A stretch of 64,000 nt of DNA from JBKEBQ01 sp047973225 (GTDB lineage Bacteria > Bacillota_I > Bacilli_A > Erysipelotrichales > Erysipelotrichaceae): NCBI GenBank assembly GCA_047973225.1, contig JBKEBQ010000043.1:5093-69092 (forward strand). Reading direction: 5' to 3'. Shown here piece by piece: positions 17,307 to 26,856 of this stretch. The notes beneath the pieces were generated by a model. It had not been told where the DNA came from. It saw only the letters and a list, made by a program, of their open reading frames with translations, and did no database searches. Every line of letters begins with the position of its first letter. Position 1 is the stretch's first letter. A program made the position numbers and the translations under genes.

Positions 17307-17336
17307 TTGACAAACAGTAGGAGATGTAACTATACT
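17307..17336 (+). promoter_or_regulatory. topA promoter
   Basis: TTGACA (17307-17312), 18-bp spacer, TATACT (17331-17336), directly after the dprA stop. Confidence 0.8.
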
Positions 17337-17361
17337 ATTGACAAGAATATGTGGAGGCAGT

Positions 17362-19527
17362 ATGAAAAAATTAGTAATTGTGGAATCACCATCGAAATCC
17401 AAAACAATTGAAAAATATCTTGGCAATGAGTATCATGTAGTGTCCAGTAAAGGACATGTACGTGATTTATCAAAATCAGGAAAAGAACGACTAGGGATTG
17501 ATGTAGAAAATGATTTCAAACCCAAATATACAATAAGTAAAGAAAAAAAAGATGTAGTAAAAGAGTTGAAAGCATTGGCGAATAAGAGTGATGAAGTATA
17601 TTTGGCAAGTGATCTCGACCGCGAAGGTGAGGCCATCGCTTGGCATTTAGCAGATGTGTTAGGGTTGGATGCAAAAGATAATAATCGAATTATTTTTAAT
17701 GAAATTACGAAACCAGCAATTTTGGAGGCGGTAGAACACCCACGAAAAATTGATATGAACCTTGTCCATTCACAAGAGGCACGAAGAATGGTGGATCGAA
17801 TTATTGGCTTTAAACTTTCAAGTCTGTTACGTAATAAAATCAAATCAAAATCAGCAGGGCGAGTACAGTCGGTTGCGCTGCGACTTATTTGCGAACGCGA
17901 AGCGGAAATACGAAAATTTGTTAGTGAAGAATATTGGACGATTGAGGCAGACATCCAAAAAGATCAGATGGATTTTGTTGCTGAATTGAAAAAAGTTGAC
18001 AATAAAAAGGCAAAACTAGCCAACAAAGAAGAAAGTGATGCGATCATTGCCCGTTGTCAGGGTGATTTTAAAATCGCTTCCGTAGAAAAAAAAGTTAAAA
18101 AGAAAAAACCAAAAACACCATTTATTACATCTACCTTGCAACAGGAGGCATCTACAAAATTAGGGTTTAGTGCTAAGCGAACAATGCAAATTGCGCAAAA
18201 ATTATATGAAGGTGTTGAAGTTAAAAGTGGCATTGAAGGGTTAATTTCTTATATGCGTACCGATTCTACGCGTTTGAGTGATACTTTTGTTGAGAGTGCG
18301 CTATCTTTTATTGAAGATACCTATGGCAAGCAATATGTGGGAAGTGTGAAACAAAAAAAGGTGGAAGGCGCACAAGATGCCCATGAAGCTTGTCGACCAA
18401 CCGATATCACAAGAACTCCAGAGTCGATTCAAAAGTATTTGACACCAGAACAATATAAAGTATATAAACTCATTTATGCACGTGCGCTTGCTTCACTTAT
18501 GGCTGCTGCTGAGAGCGATAGTGTAAATGCGATCATTATTCAAAACGGATGCGAGTTTAGCGCAAATGGCAGTACTTTAAAATTTGATGGATATTTAAAA
18601 ATCTATGGTGACTATGAAAGCAGCAAAGATGTCGTATTGCCAGAGCTGAACGTTGATGAAATCTTAGATAAGGTTAAGTTGGAAGGATTGCAACATTTTA
18701 GTGAGCCACCAAAACGATACAGTGAAGCGCGGTTGATTAAAGTGATGGAGGAATTGGGGATTGGAAGACCATCAACCTATGCTTCCATTATTGATACTCT
18801 TCAAGTTCGCGCCTATGTAAATTTAAAAAGAGCGAGTGAAGGTGGGAAGACAAAAGTCTTTTTTCCAACCGAACAAGGAGAATTGACAGATCTTAAGCTA
18901 CAAGAATTTTTCCAAAGCGTTATCAATGTGAAATATACAGCCGGTATGGAAGAAACTTTAGATGATATTGCTCTTGGAAAAAAAGAAAAGGTGAAGGAAT
19001 TACGATCTTTTTATGAAAACTTTGAACCATTGCTTATCAAAGCTTATGACGGTATGGAAAAAATCGAAGCTGAAAAGACAGGCGACATTTGTCCTGAATG
19101 TGGTGGTGATTTGGTTATTCGAAAAGGTCGATATGGTGATTTTGTGGCGTGCGGAAATTATCCTAATTGTAAATATATAAAGCAAAACGAGGAGGATAAA
19201 ACGGATGAAACGTGTCCGAATTGCGGTGGACCATTGATCAAAAAGCGGGGACGTTTTGGTGAGTTTTTTGCGTGTGCGAATTATCCCGAATGTAAGTATA
19301 TAAAATCCGATAAAAAACCTCCGGAGCCAACAGGTGAACAGTGTCCCGAATGTGGGGAAGAATTGGTGAGAAGAAAATCACGTTTTGGAAAAGATTTTGT
19401 TGGGTGTAGTGGCTATCCTAAATGTCGCTATATAGAAAAAGCGTCAAAGGAAGAAGAGAAAGAGGCAACAAAGAAAAAGACGAAAAAAACAGTAAAAACG
19501 AAGAAAAAAATAAAAAAAGAGGAATAA
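17362..19527 (+). CDS. topA: DNA topoisomerase I
   Basis: Type IA topoisomerase that relaxes negative supercoils. 721 aa: TOPRIM (KLVIVESPSKSKTIEKYL, acidic DLDREGEAIAWH), active-site Tyr in SYMRTDSTRLS, and three tandem C-terminal four-Cys zinc ribbons (CPECGGDL...CGNYPNC, CPNCGGPL...CANYPEC, CPECGEEL...CSGYPKC) followed by a very Lys-rich tail (KKKTKKTVKTKKKIKKEE). ATG 17362 has GGAGG upstream. Confidence 0.98.
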   Translation: MKKLVIVESPSKSKTIEKYLGNEYHVVSSKGHVRDLSKSGKERLGIDVENDFKPKYTISKEKKDVVKELKALANKSDEVYLASDLDREGEAIAWHLADVLGLDAKDNNRIIFNEITKPAILEAVEHPRKIDMNLVHSQEARRMVDRIIGFKLSSLLRNKIKSKSAGRVQSVALRLICEREAEIRKFVSEEYWTIEADIQKDQMDFVAELKKVDNKKAKLANKEESDAIIARCQGDFKIASVEKKVKKKKPKTPFITSTLQQEASTKLGFSAKRTMQIAQKLYEGVEVKSGIEGLISYMRTDSTRLSDTFVESALSFIEDTYGKQYVGSVKQKKVEGAQDAHEACRPTDITRTPESIQKYLTPEQYKVYKLIYARALASLMAAAESDSVNAIIIQNGCEFSANGSTLKFDGYLKIYGDYESSKDVVLPELNVDEILDKVKLEGLQHFSEPPKRYSEARLIKVMEELGIGRPSTYASIIDTLQVRAYVNLKRASEGGKTKVFFPTEQGELTDLKLQEFFQSVINVKYTAGMEETLDDIALGKKEKVKELRSFYENFEPLLIKAYDGMEKIEAEKTGDICPECGGDLVIRKGRYGDFVACGNYPNCKYIKQNEEDKTDETCPNCGGPLIKKRGRFGEFFACANYPECKYIKSDKKPPEPTGEQCPECGEELVRRKSRFGKDFVGCSGYPKCRYIEKASKEEEKEATKKKTKKTVKTKKKIKKEE

Positions 19528-20829
19528 ATGATGAAAGAAGTAATTATAATTGGTGCAGGTTTGGCGGGAAGTGAAGCGTGTTGGCAATTGATCAATCGCG
19601 GTATTAAAGTGAAGCTTTATGAAATGCGACCACAAAAAATGACACCGGCACATCGCAGTGGAGATTTTGCCGAACTGGTTTGTTCGAATTCATTGCGCTC
19701 TAATTCGTTAAATAATGCTGTTGGGATTATGAAAGAGGAGTTGAGGATGCTCAACTCTTTAATTATACGCAGTGCAGACCATCATCAAGTTCCAGCGGGT
19801 AGTGCTTTAGCGGTGGATCGTGAGGCGTTTGCACAAGAAATTAGTAAAACATTAAAAGAACATCCGCTTGTGGAGGTCATCCACGAAGAGGTCACTACAA
19901 TTCCTGATGGGCATGTGATTATTGCGAGTGGACCTTTAACCAGTGATGCATTGAGTAAGAATATTCAAACTTTATGTAATGAAGAATATTTTCATTTTTA
20001 CGATGCAGCAGCGCCGATTATTGAAAAGGAAAGTATTGATTTTACAAAAGCATATTATAAATCAAGATACGACAAAGGAGCTGCGGACTATATCAATTGT
20101 TCTTTGAACAAAGAAGAGTTTGATGTTTTTTATGAAGCGCTTATCCATGCGGAAGTGACACCAATAAAAGAATTTGAGAAAGAAATATATTTTGAAGGTT
20201 GTATGCCTTTTGAAGAAATAGCAAAACGTGGTCCTAAAACATTGACTTTTGGTCCGATGAAACCTGTTGGTTTGGCAAAAAATGAGAATCATCATCCCTA
20301 TGCAGTAGTACAATTGCGTCAAGATGATGCAGCAGCAAGTCTATATAATATAGTTGGATTTCAAACACATTTAAAATGGCCTGAACAAAAACGCATTTTA
20401 CAATTGATTCCAGGCTTAGAAAAATGTAATATTGTGCGGTATGGGGTTATGCATAGAAATTCGTATCTCTGTGCACCGAAGTGTTTGAAAGCAACCTATC
20501 AATCACAAATTCGCGATCATTTGTTTTTTGCGGGACAGTTGTGTGGGGTTGAGGGATATGTTGAGTCTTGTGCCAGTGGCGCCTTAGCGGGGATTAATAT
20601 GGCACGTTTACTGCATAATGAAAAACCAATTGTTTTACCACCCACCACAAGTATCGGTGCACAAGCACACTACATTACCCACACAAATCCAAAATATTTT
20701 CAACCGATGAATGCAAATTTTGGCATTATGAAATTAGATCAGAAGACGAAAAAACAGGAGCGAAAAGTAGCATACGCAAAACAAGCAATATCAGAAATGA
20801 AGCGACTTATGGAACTTTATAAATTATGA
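19528..20829 (+). CDS. trmFO: Methylenetetrahydrofolate-tRNA (uracil54-C5) methyltransferase TrmFO
   Basis: FAD- and folate-dependent enzyme making ribothymidine at tRNA position 54. 433 aa: N-terminal FAD motif IIIGAGLAGSEACWQL, the ELVCSNSLRSNSLNNAVG segment, FFAGQLCGVEGYVESCASG near the C-terminus. Two adjacent ATGs (19528, 19531) follow AAGAGGAATAA; either may be used. The stop overlaps the xerC start by four bases. Confidence 0.97.
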   Translation: MMKEVIIIGAGLAGSEACWQLINRGIKVKLYEMRPQKMTPAHRSGDFAELVCSNSLRSNSLNNAVGIMKEELRMLNSLIIRSADHHQVPAGSALAVDREAFAQEISKTLKEHPLVEVIHEEVTTIPDGHVIIASGPLTSDALSKNIQTLCNEEYFHFYDAAAPIIEKESIDFTKAYYKSRYDKGAADYINCSLNKEEFDVFYEALIHAEVTPIKEFEKEIYFEGCMPFEEIAKRGPKTLTFGPMKPVGLAKNENHHPYAVVQLRQDDAAASLYNIVGFQTHLKWPEQKRILQLIPGLEKCNIVRYGVMHRNSYLCAPKCLKATYQSQIRDHLFFAGQLCGVEGYVESCASGALAGINMARLLHNEKPIVLPPTTSIGAQAHYITHTNPKYFQPMNANFGIMKLDQKTKKQERKVAYAKQAISEMKRLMELYKL

Positions 20830-21740
20830 GATCTTTCATGGAGAAATTTCTTCTATATGTTTATCAAAAAAATTCGGGATCAACCCATACACTAGACGCT
20901 TATCGAAGGGATATACAAGAATTTATTAATTTTGTTGAAAGTGAGGGTGTTTCTAGTTATGAGGCTGTGGATCGGATTGTTGTTCATAATTATATTGTTA
21001 TGTTGCGCAATCGCTTTAGCAGTACTGGTCATTTAACAAACAATAGTATTTCAAGAAAATTATCTTCACTGCGCTCTTTTTATCATTACTTGAACGAACA
21101 ATCATTGCTCACGCATAATCCATTTTCTTATGTAAAGTCACCAAAAAGGGAAAAACGCATTCCTGAGTTTCTTTTTTATGATGAAGTGGAAACACTATTG
21201 GATACTATTGATATGTCGAATGATGAAGGTGTACGAAATCGCACCATGTTGGAGCTTATGTATGCGTGTGGTTTGCGGGTTAGTGAAGTTGTGTCTTTAA
21301 ATATTGAAAATATTGATTTTCATGAACAAATTGTTAATATTACAGGAAAAGGGGATAAGCAACGATTAGTGCCATTTTATGATGATATGAAAGATTTGCT
21401 TTTACAGTATCTAACAATACGTCCAAAGTGGGTATGTAAAGAAAAACACAATGTTTTATTTGTGAATAAAAGAGGGGATAAGCTCACCTCGCGAGGTGTG
21501 CAATATATTTTGGATAAGGTGGCAATGAAAAGTGGATTGTTGATGAAAGTGCATCCGCATATGTTAAGACACAGCTTTGCAACACACTTGCTTGATAATG
21601 GAGCAGATTTGCGGATTGTGCAAGAATTGCTAGGACATACTTCACTTTCGACGACACAAATTTATGTACATGTTACACAAGAACATCTAAAAAAAACGTA
21701 CGAACATGCGCATCCACGGGCACATTCGCAAAAAAAGTAA
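20826..21740 (+). CDS. xerC: Tyrosine recombinase XerC
   Basis: Site-specific recombinase of the chromosome-dimer resolution system. 304 aa: SAM-like N-terminal domain, then a catalytic domain with the R-H-R-H-Y set in GLRVSEVVSL, HPHMLRHSFATHLL, ELLGHTSLSTTQIYVHV. The trmFO-xerC order matches Bacillus gid-codV. The final codons and stop (KK-TAA) lie within the 37-bp direct repeat that bounds the accessory island. The hslV-hslU-codY genes that often follow are not in this window. Confidence 0.95.
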   Translation: MRSFMEKFLLYVYQKNSGSTHTLDAYRRDIQEFINFVESEGVSSYEAVDRIVVHNYIVMLRNRFSSTGHLTNNSISRKLSSLRSFYHYLNEQSLLTHNPFSYVKSPKREKRIPEFLFYDEVETLLDTIDMSNDEGVRNRTMLELMYACGLRVSEVVSLNIENIDFHEQIVNITGKGDKQRLVPFYDDMKDLLLQYLTIRPKWVCKEKHNVLFVNKRGDKLTSRGVQYILDKVAMKSGLLMKVHPHMLRHSFATHLLDNGADLRIVQELLGHTSLSTTQIYVHVTQEHLKKTYEHAHPRAHSQKK

Positions 21741-21767
21741 AATGCATTGTCAAAACAGGGCTTATAT
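21731..21767 (+). repeat. 37-bp direct repeat, left copy (end of xerC)
   Basis: Begins AAAAAAGTAAAATGCATTGT and ends GCTTATAT. 35 of 37 bases match the right copy at 26678-26714. Includes the last two codons and stop of xerC and a TTGTCA with no matching -10 at usual distance. Confidence 0.95.
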
Positions 21768-21848
21768 CTTGATTTTAGAAGCTAAAAACATAAAAAAGTG
21801 GCTATTGACTCTAATTAAAATGGTTTTGTCAAGAAAATAAGAAAAATT

Positions 21849-22120
21849 ATGATTAGTCTTTCTTTGTTTTTTGTAATCTTAGCCATGGCTGCCCCTGCCT
21901 ATGCGGCAACGGTATATTATCGAGGAAGTGCAGTAAGTTGGGATTATGGTAGATCGCTTAGTGGATTATGGGCTTATTCTAGTGTGCAAAGTGGCATTTA
22001 TAGCCATAGTGCTACTATAAACACAACATTTTCTGGATGGAAAAAACCCGGAAAAAAGCGTATGCTGAATAATTTGTAGGATGGTGGGGAACGGCCAGTG
22101 ATTATTGGAATTGCAGATAA
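21849..22120 (+). pseudogene. Lactococcin 972-like bacteriocin precursor, frameshifted
   Basis: Encodes a signal peptide (SLSLFFVILAMAAPAYA-AT) and a mature part of Trp/Tyr/Gly-rich lactococcin 972 type (WDYGRSLSGLWAYSSV, HSATINTTFSGWKKPGK). After the A-rich GGAAAAAAG at about 22051 the annotated frame ends with KRMLNNL. The neighbouring frame instead continues AYAE-stop-FVGWWGTASDYWNCR up to 22120, which completes a family-like C-terminus. So one indel in a homopolymer plus one TAA stop disrupt the gene. No RBS precedes ATG 21849, and the frame is open upstream with Lys/Arg codons, so the true start may also be lost. Family call is by eye. Confidence 0.7.
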
Positions 22121-22160
22121 TTTTATAATTTTTAAGCTATTCTAATATGAATTAGAGGAA

Positions 22161-24404
22161 ATGGTATGAGAAAAATTTCACTTATTGGATTAAAAAATAC
22201 ATAGGGATGATACTTATCGTTATGCAGGGTATACTTATTACCCTGCTAATGATTGTATCTTTGAATCAGTAATATTTAAGTGGTTGGCAAAATTATTTAA
22301 ATATGGATACTGCACTGACGCTACATATAAAAAATGTAGATGCGGAAGCTTCATTCAACACCGAAAGCTATCTTCTTGATTTCGTACGAGATAATAATCC
22401 ATTCATCGCCCGTCATGATGCGATGTTAGATAAAGATGGATACTTTAGTGGTATAAAACTTGGAGTCTATGGTGATACAGATGTAAATGATGTTTCATTT
22501 GATTTTCTTAATCAAAAAATATTAGATAAAAGAAATTTATCTCTTTTGTTGAATGCAGAAAATCAAAAAAGTACATTAGGGGTAGGGACGGGAAGCATAA
22601 ATAGTCTTGAAAATATTCCCTCTTTTCGTTTTTTTGAACGAGTTGTTATAAAAAAACTTCCTCAATTATGGCAAGAAACCAAAACAATAAATGGAACATA
22701 TAGAATTATTGGATTTTCTTCAAATTCCAAAAGAATGAGTTTATAAAAGAATTATCAATTGTTTGTGGGAATAATGAAGAATCGTTACTTAAGTCATCTA
22801 GTGGTGTTAGTGGGGATAGCAGCTCTAAAGAAAGAGTTTTATTAATTTTGTTAGTTGCGCAGATTTTTTAAAATACAATATTTTTTGTAATTACAGCTGT
22901 GAAAAGTTTATATAGACAGGGAACACTAACACTATTAGGTTGGTCGCGGTTTTCTTTTTCAAAGCAAATATTAAGCGATTTTTTTGTTAGCTCATTGTTT
23001 TGTATACCTTTTTTGATGATTTTTGGATAGGCATTTTCGGGATGGCCTCATTTTTTTCCGTTATTAATTAGTTATTTAGCGTTGGCCGGTATATTTAATC
23101 ATTTGATCAGTTCAATTGAATTGATAATTGCATCGATCATTTTAATGCTAAATAAGCCTTTGGATGCGCTTCATGGTATACTACCAGCTAAACCGTTATA
23201 TGTACTAGGAATTTTTGCTTATATATTTATTAATCTTGGACTTTTATTTTGCAGTTATGCAGTCGATACGCCGATGATGAAGCTTTCGGAAAATCATAGT
23301 ACTTCAAAAAAATGGGCTAATGTTTCAGAATACCAAATAGTAAACTCGACTTCAGTTGGAGAGGATTTTACCACGTTCGCTGCTGAGAGTAAGACGTTAC
23401 ATTAAGACTTTTATAATTGGTATGCTTCAATTGCGAACCAAAAAGGTGTATATATAATACATACGGAATTTTACAATCATGAACAATTACAAGAATGGAA
23501 AGAAAATGCAGTTTATCGATATAATTCACCAAAAAAAGAATTTTGGTCTTTTACGCTATCGCCAAATTACGCGAAAGAAATAGGAATAGAAATTTCAGAC
23601 GAAGCCATAGCAGAAGCTAAGAATGGGAAACGAGTATATGTATTGCCTAGTACTCTAACATTAAAAGAATCAAAAAAAAAATGCAGAAATGGATTATTGA
23701 AGCGGATACAAAAAGTATAAATAAAAAAGAAGATATTTCTACAAAATTCACATTACAACAAGAATTTTTATTTTTATCATATGAAGTGCAAAATGAACTT
23801 TTTACTTGGAGCGTTAATGGCAATGATTCTGTAAGTGTAGTTGATCCTATAGTTTATATTGCTACGCCAGAAAATATGTCCTATTATGAAAATGAAAGTT
23901 TGATGGCTAATGGCTAATGGTTTTGATGGATATATAAAATTTGCTAATCAGGATATAAAGGAAAAGTTGACAGATGTTAAAATCATGAGTGATTTTCATT
24001 TAGATGATAATATGTTGATTTTTGAAAAAGTAGAAAGATATATTGATGGATTACAAAAAAACCTATGGCTGACAATCATGTGGTACGGAATATCTTTTTT
24101 ACTGCTTATGTCGATAGCGGTTGCGATTTTAATTACATTGGCTTGGATTTATCGGATTGTGAATAGGGAAAAAATTAATGTAAAAAAATTCTTGGGTTTT
24201 AATTTTTGGAAATTATACAGGTTTCCTATTTTGTGTTTGGTCGGCTTTTCTGTACTGGAACTTATATTTATGATCACAATGCGCTCGAAATTTGGATTAT
24301 TGATTTTGTGTACTAATCTTTTTATTCAATTCTTGATATTGTGGAGATATATGATGAAAACGGATATGAAGCAAATTTTAATTTCATTTAAAGGAGGTGA
24401 ATGA
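22161..24404 (+). pseudogene. Bacteriocin-associated integral membrane protein (lactococcin 972 group), shattered
   Basis: A single ancestral protein of about 700 residues can be followed across frames: N-terminal TM (MILIVMQGILITLLMIVSL), an extracellular part (22303-22746), a middle multi-TM block (about 22830-23400), then YIIHTEFYNHEQLQEWKENA, and C-terminal TM segments (LWLTIMWYGISFLLLMSIAV and further, to 24404). It is interrupted by in-frame TAA/TAG stops (about 22271, 22869, 23028, 23403) and by frameshifts near 22190, 22735, 23680 and 23910. Position between bacteriocin and ABC ATPase fits the immunity/export membrane protein of lactococcin 972 loci. Non-functional as it stands. Confidence 0.7.
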
Positions 24405-24405
24405 C

Positions 24406-25053
24406 ATGAAAATGGTCGAGCTAAATAACATTACAAAAAAATATGGAAAAAGAGTTATATTGAATAACCTATCTTTTTACGTTAACGAAGGAGAAATAAT
24501 TTCGCTAGTTGGACCTTCTGGTTGTGGAAAATCAACAATTTTGAATATGATTGGATTATTGGAAACATATGATCGTGGAGAAATTAAAATAAAGGGAAAT
24601 ATTTTACCTAAAATAGAAAGCTTTAAAGCGACAAGGTTAAGAAGAAATGAAATTAATTACTTATTTCAATCATATGCTTTGATATCGGATATGACGATAA
24701 ATCAAAATTTATTATTAGCAATGTATTTTTTAAATATGACAGAAAAAATTAAACAACAAAAAATAGATAATATCTTATCACGTGTGGGTCTTTTTGATTT
24801 GAAACATGAATTCATCAATACGCTATCTGGTGGTGAACAACAGAGGGTAGCACTAGTAAGAACGATATTAAAACCCGGAAATATTATTTTAGCTGATGAG
24901 CCTACGGGTTCTTTGGATAGTCAAGCGAGCGACACAGTATTTCGTTTATTGAAAAAACTGTGTAGGGAATATGGAAAGACAGCAATTATTGTTACACATG
25001 ATTTAACATTGGCTTCAAAAACGGATAGAATTATAGAGTTAGAAAAACTATGA
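24406..25053 (+). CDS. ABC transporter ATP-binding protein (bacteriocin export/immunity type)
   Basis: 215-aa single nucleotide-binding domain: Walker A GPSGCGKST, Q-loop YLFQSYALI, signature LSGGEQQR, Walker B IILADEPTGSLD, switch His VTHDLTLA. It resembles the MacB/LolD type and the ATPase of lactococcin 972 loci. AAGGAGG is 8 bases before ATG 24406; the gene starts at the end of the membrane pseudogene. It is the only intact gene in the island. Its permease partner is broken, so it may be idle, may serve another permease, or may be next to decay. Confidence 0.88.
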   Translation: MKMVELNNITKKYGKRVILNNLSFYVNEGEIISLVGPSGCGKSTILNMIGLLETYDRGEIKIKGNILPKIESFKATRLRRNEINYLFQSYALISDMTINQNLLLAMYFLNMTEKIKQQKIDNILSRVGLFDLKHEFINTLSGGEQQRVALVRTILKPGNIILADEPTGSLDSQASDTVFRLLKKLCREYGKTAIIVTHDLTLASKTDRIIELEKL

Positions 25054-25175
25054 TTTATAAAAAAATTCGCTAAATCCAATCAAAATAGCTAGTTAAGGAA
25101 AAACTCCATATCGATATGCATATGCAGTATTTAAATCTATAGTATCAGCCATTTTTAAAAATGACTTAAAATTCT
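25054..25175. other. Non-coding AT-rich gap, possible left end of the IS element
   Basis: No gene seen. A CATATCGATATGCATATGC segment near 25107 loosely mirrors ATCATATG sequence near 26655 on the other side of the transposase, which could be decayed terminal inverted repeats. Confidence 0.3.
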
Positions 25176-26596
25176 CTAAACATTAGCACCATTTTGAAGG
25201 TGCTTTTGTTTTGCTTGAAATTGAGCGAATGAATCACTTTTCCAGAGATGAGTCATCGGTGGTATATATTTTCTTTTAGTTTGTTCCACAATAGGTTCAT
25301 TTTCTAACTCCTTCGAGAATTTTTCATGCATTGCTACTTCTACTAATCCATATACTTTATCATCTACACTCATATATGTGTTTTGATCAAATGCTTCTAT
25401 AATCATACATTTAGTTTTAGGTCTAAATAATGGTTTCGTATGACAATTGTTAACAGGGATATAGTATTTATTTTTATATTTCATACAATTTCCATTATCC
25501 ACTACTCTATGTGACAACACGGCTAAAGTATGATTTATAGTTTTTGCACTTGGTTGCTTTTCAAATGCGTTTAAGCTATTATTTATACATAGAGCGAATT
25601 GCTGATTAAATTTTTTTTTACGCAGAGGTTTAAAAAGGCGTTGGCTTCCTCTATACTTTTTATATTAGCTCTTCTAAGTTCGATAAGAAGCCGTGATTGT
25701 AATGTTTGATTTAATCTTTCCACACGTCCTTTAGATTGCGCTATACTTGTAGTTTTAATTTCAACACCCAATTGATTACATGCATAAGCAAATTGTGTAA
25801 ATGTGTCTCCGTTATCAAGTAAGGTGTTTTTTTCTTTTGTATTCAAAAACCGTACGTCGATCTGTGTAAAACATACACGGAATGCCATGGTTATTAAGGA
25901 TTTGATAAAAAACATGATAGTATCCACAGAGGGTTTCTTGTGTATCAAAATATGCCCCAACAATTTCACCACTAGCATCATCAATGGCTACATGTAGATG
26001 CCATAATACACCACGCATCCACATATATTCACTTGCATCCATTTGGATCATTTCGCCTTTAAATTTGCATCTAGATCTTCTTCGGTGCGCATCTAATTTA
26101 TCAAGTGTTGCTATTTTTTCTTGCATCAACTTTTGCACTTTACGTGAATGCGTATTGTGCTCTAAAGATATAAGATACTTTTTCATTGTCTTTTTCGTTT
26201 AGCGTTTGGCTTTAGGCGATACTACATGTTTTTCTCTTAGCCATCTATTTAAAGTGGAATCAGAGACTTTGATATGTAAGTCAACAAAGACAATTTTACA
26301 GAAATGACAAGATTTGTATCTTGGAAACCATTAATATACATATCAACAATTTTTTGCTTATCTTCATTTGAAAAAATCACTGCAGGTTTTCTACCTCTAT
26401 TTTTGTGTCTAAATCCTTGTTTACCTTGATTTTTATAAACAATAACCAATCGCTTAAATCGTGCGTCTTGTACATTGTAGTTTACGCATAGCAACATTTT
26501 TATTATCATTCGTATCAATTAGTTTCTTTATTACTTCATATTTTTTAATTCCTGCATTGTTAGCTCTACCTCTCTTATAATTACCTCATCTTTCAT
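25176..26596 (-). pseudogene. ISNCY-type (IS1202-like) transposase, multiply frameshifted
   Basis: Read on the minus strand, pieces join into one transposase. N-terminal helix-turn-helix with KQGFRHKNRGRKPAVIFSNE, then a DDE core: first D in QMDASEYMW, HLHVAIDDASGEIVGAYFDT, second D in FYTDRRTVFEY, E in SKGRVERLNQTLQSR. The C-terminal beta domain has KNKYYIPVN and IPPMTHLWKS, ending at 25176. Frame breaks occur near 26540, 26460, 26310, 26200, 25830 and 25615, several at A/T homopolymers. Probable start codon is at 26596-26594, with a promoter-like TTGAAA-17-TATGAT further right. Inactive remnant. Confidence 0.85.
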
Positions 26597-26677
26597 AGAT
26601 GGTAATCATACAACTGTATGGAGACATTTTCAATATTGGTATACGGATACATTATCATATGAACCACACGATTTACC

Positions 26678-26714
26678 AAAAAAGTAAAATGCATTGTCAA
26701 AATAGAGCTTATAT
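26678..26714 (+). repeat. 37-bp direct repeat, right copy (before rpsB)
   Basis: 35 of 37 bases identical to 21731-21767; the differences are C/T and G/A near the 3' part. This copy carries the -35 of the rpsB promoter; the -10 starts two bases after the repeat ends. Confidence 0.95.
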
Positions 26715-26722
26715 GCTATCAT
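26694..26722 (+). promoter_or_regulatory. rpsB promoter
   Basis: TTGTCA (26694-26699), 17-bp spacer, TATCAT (26717-26722) with extended TGC. The -35 lies inside the right copy of the direct repeat. Confidence 0.75.
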
Positions 26723-26728
26723 ATATAA

Positions 26729-26856
26729 GCACGTTTTGTGCATAACAACATACACACATCATGGATTGGTTGATCCGTGCTCTAGCATAAATAAGCTTGC
26801 GAAGATGAGTTATCAACCCTAGAAATGATGGCGGAGTAACGGAAAGAGAGGCTATT
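26729..26856 (+). promoter_or_regulatory. rpsB 5' leader
   Basis: About 128 nt between deduced transcript start and the S2 start codon, with several possible pairing segments (for example AAGCACG with CGTGCT). Long leaders before rpsB are often autoregulatory; no known motif was recognised here. Confidence 0.4.

Noticed and set aside
17433..17954. 173-codon minus-strand open frame opposite topA
   Set aside because: Shadow of the TOPRIM region; Ser/Arg-rich composition from reverse reading.
21731..21767. The 37-bp repeat as a dif site
   Set aside because: It lacks the recognisable 11-6-11 palindromic arms of Firmicutes dif sites.
21747..21775. A second rpsB-like promoter in the left repeat copy
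   Set aside because: TTGTCA is present but the sequence 17 bp later is TGATTT, not a usable -10.
22161..24404. Stop codon reassignment or programmed recoding in the island
   Set aside because: All three stop types and several frameshifts occur together, while every flanking housekeeping gene reads normally; decay explains it better.
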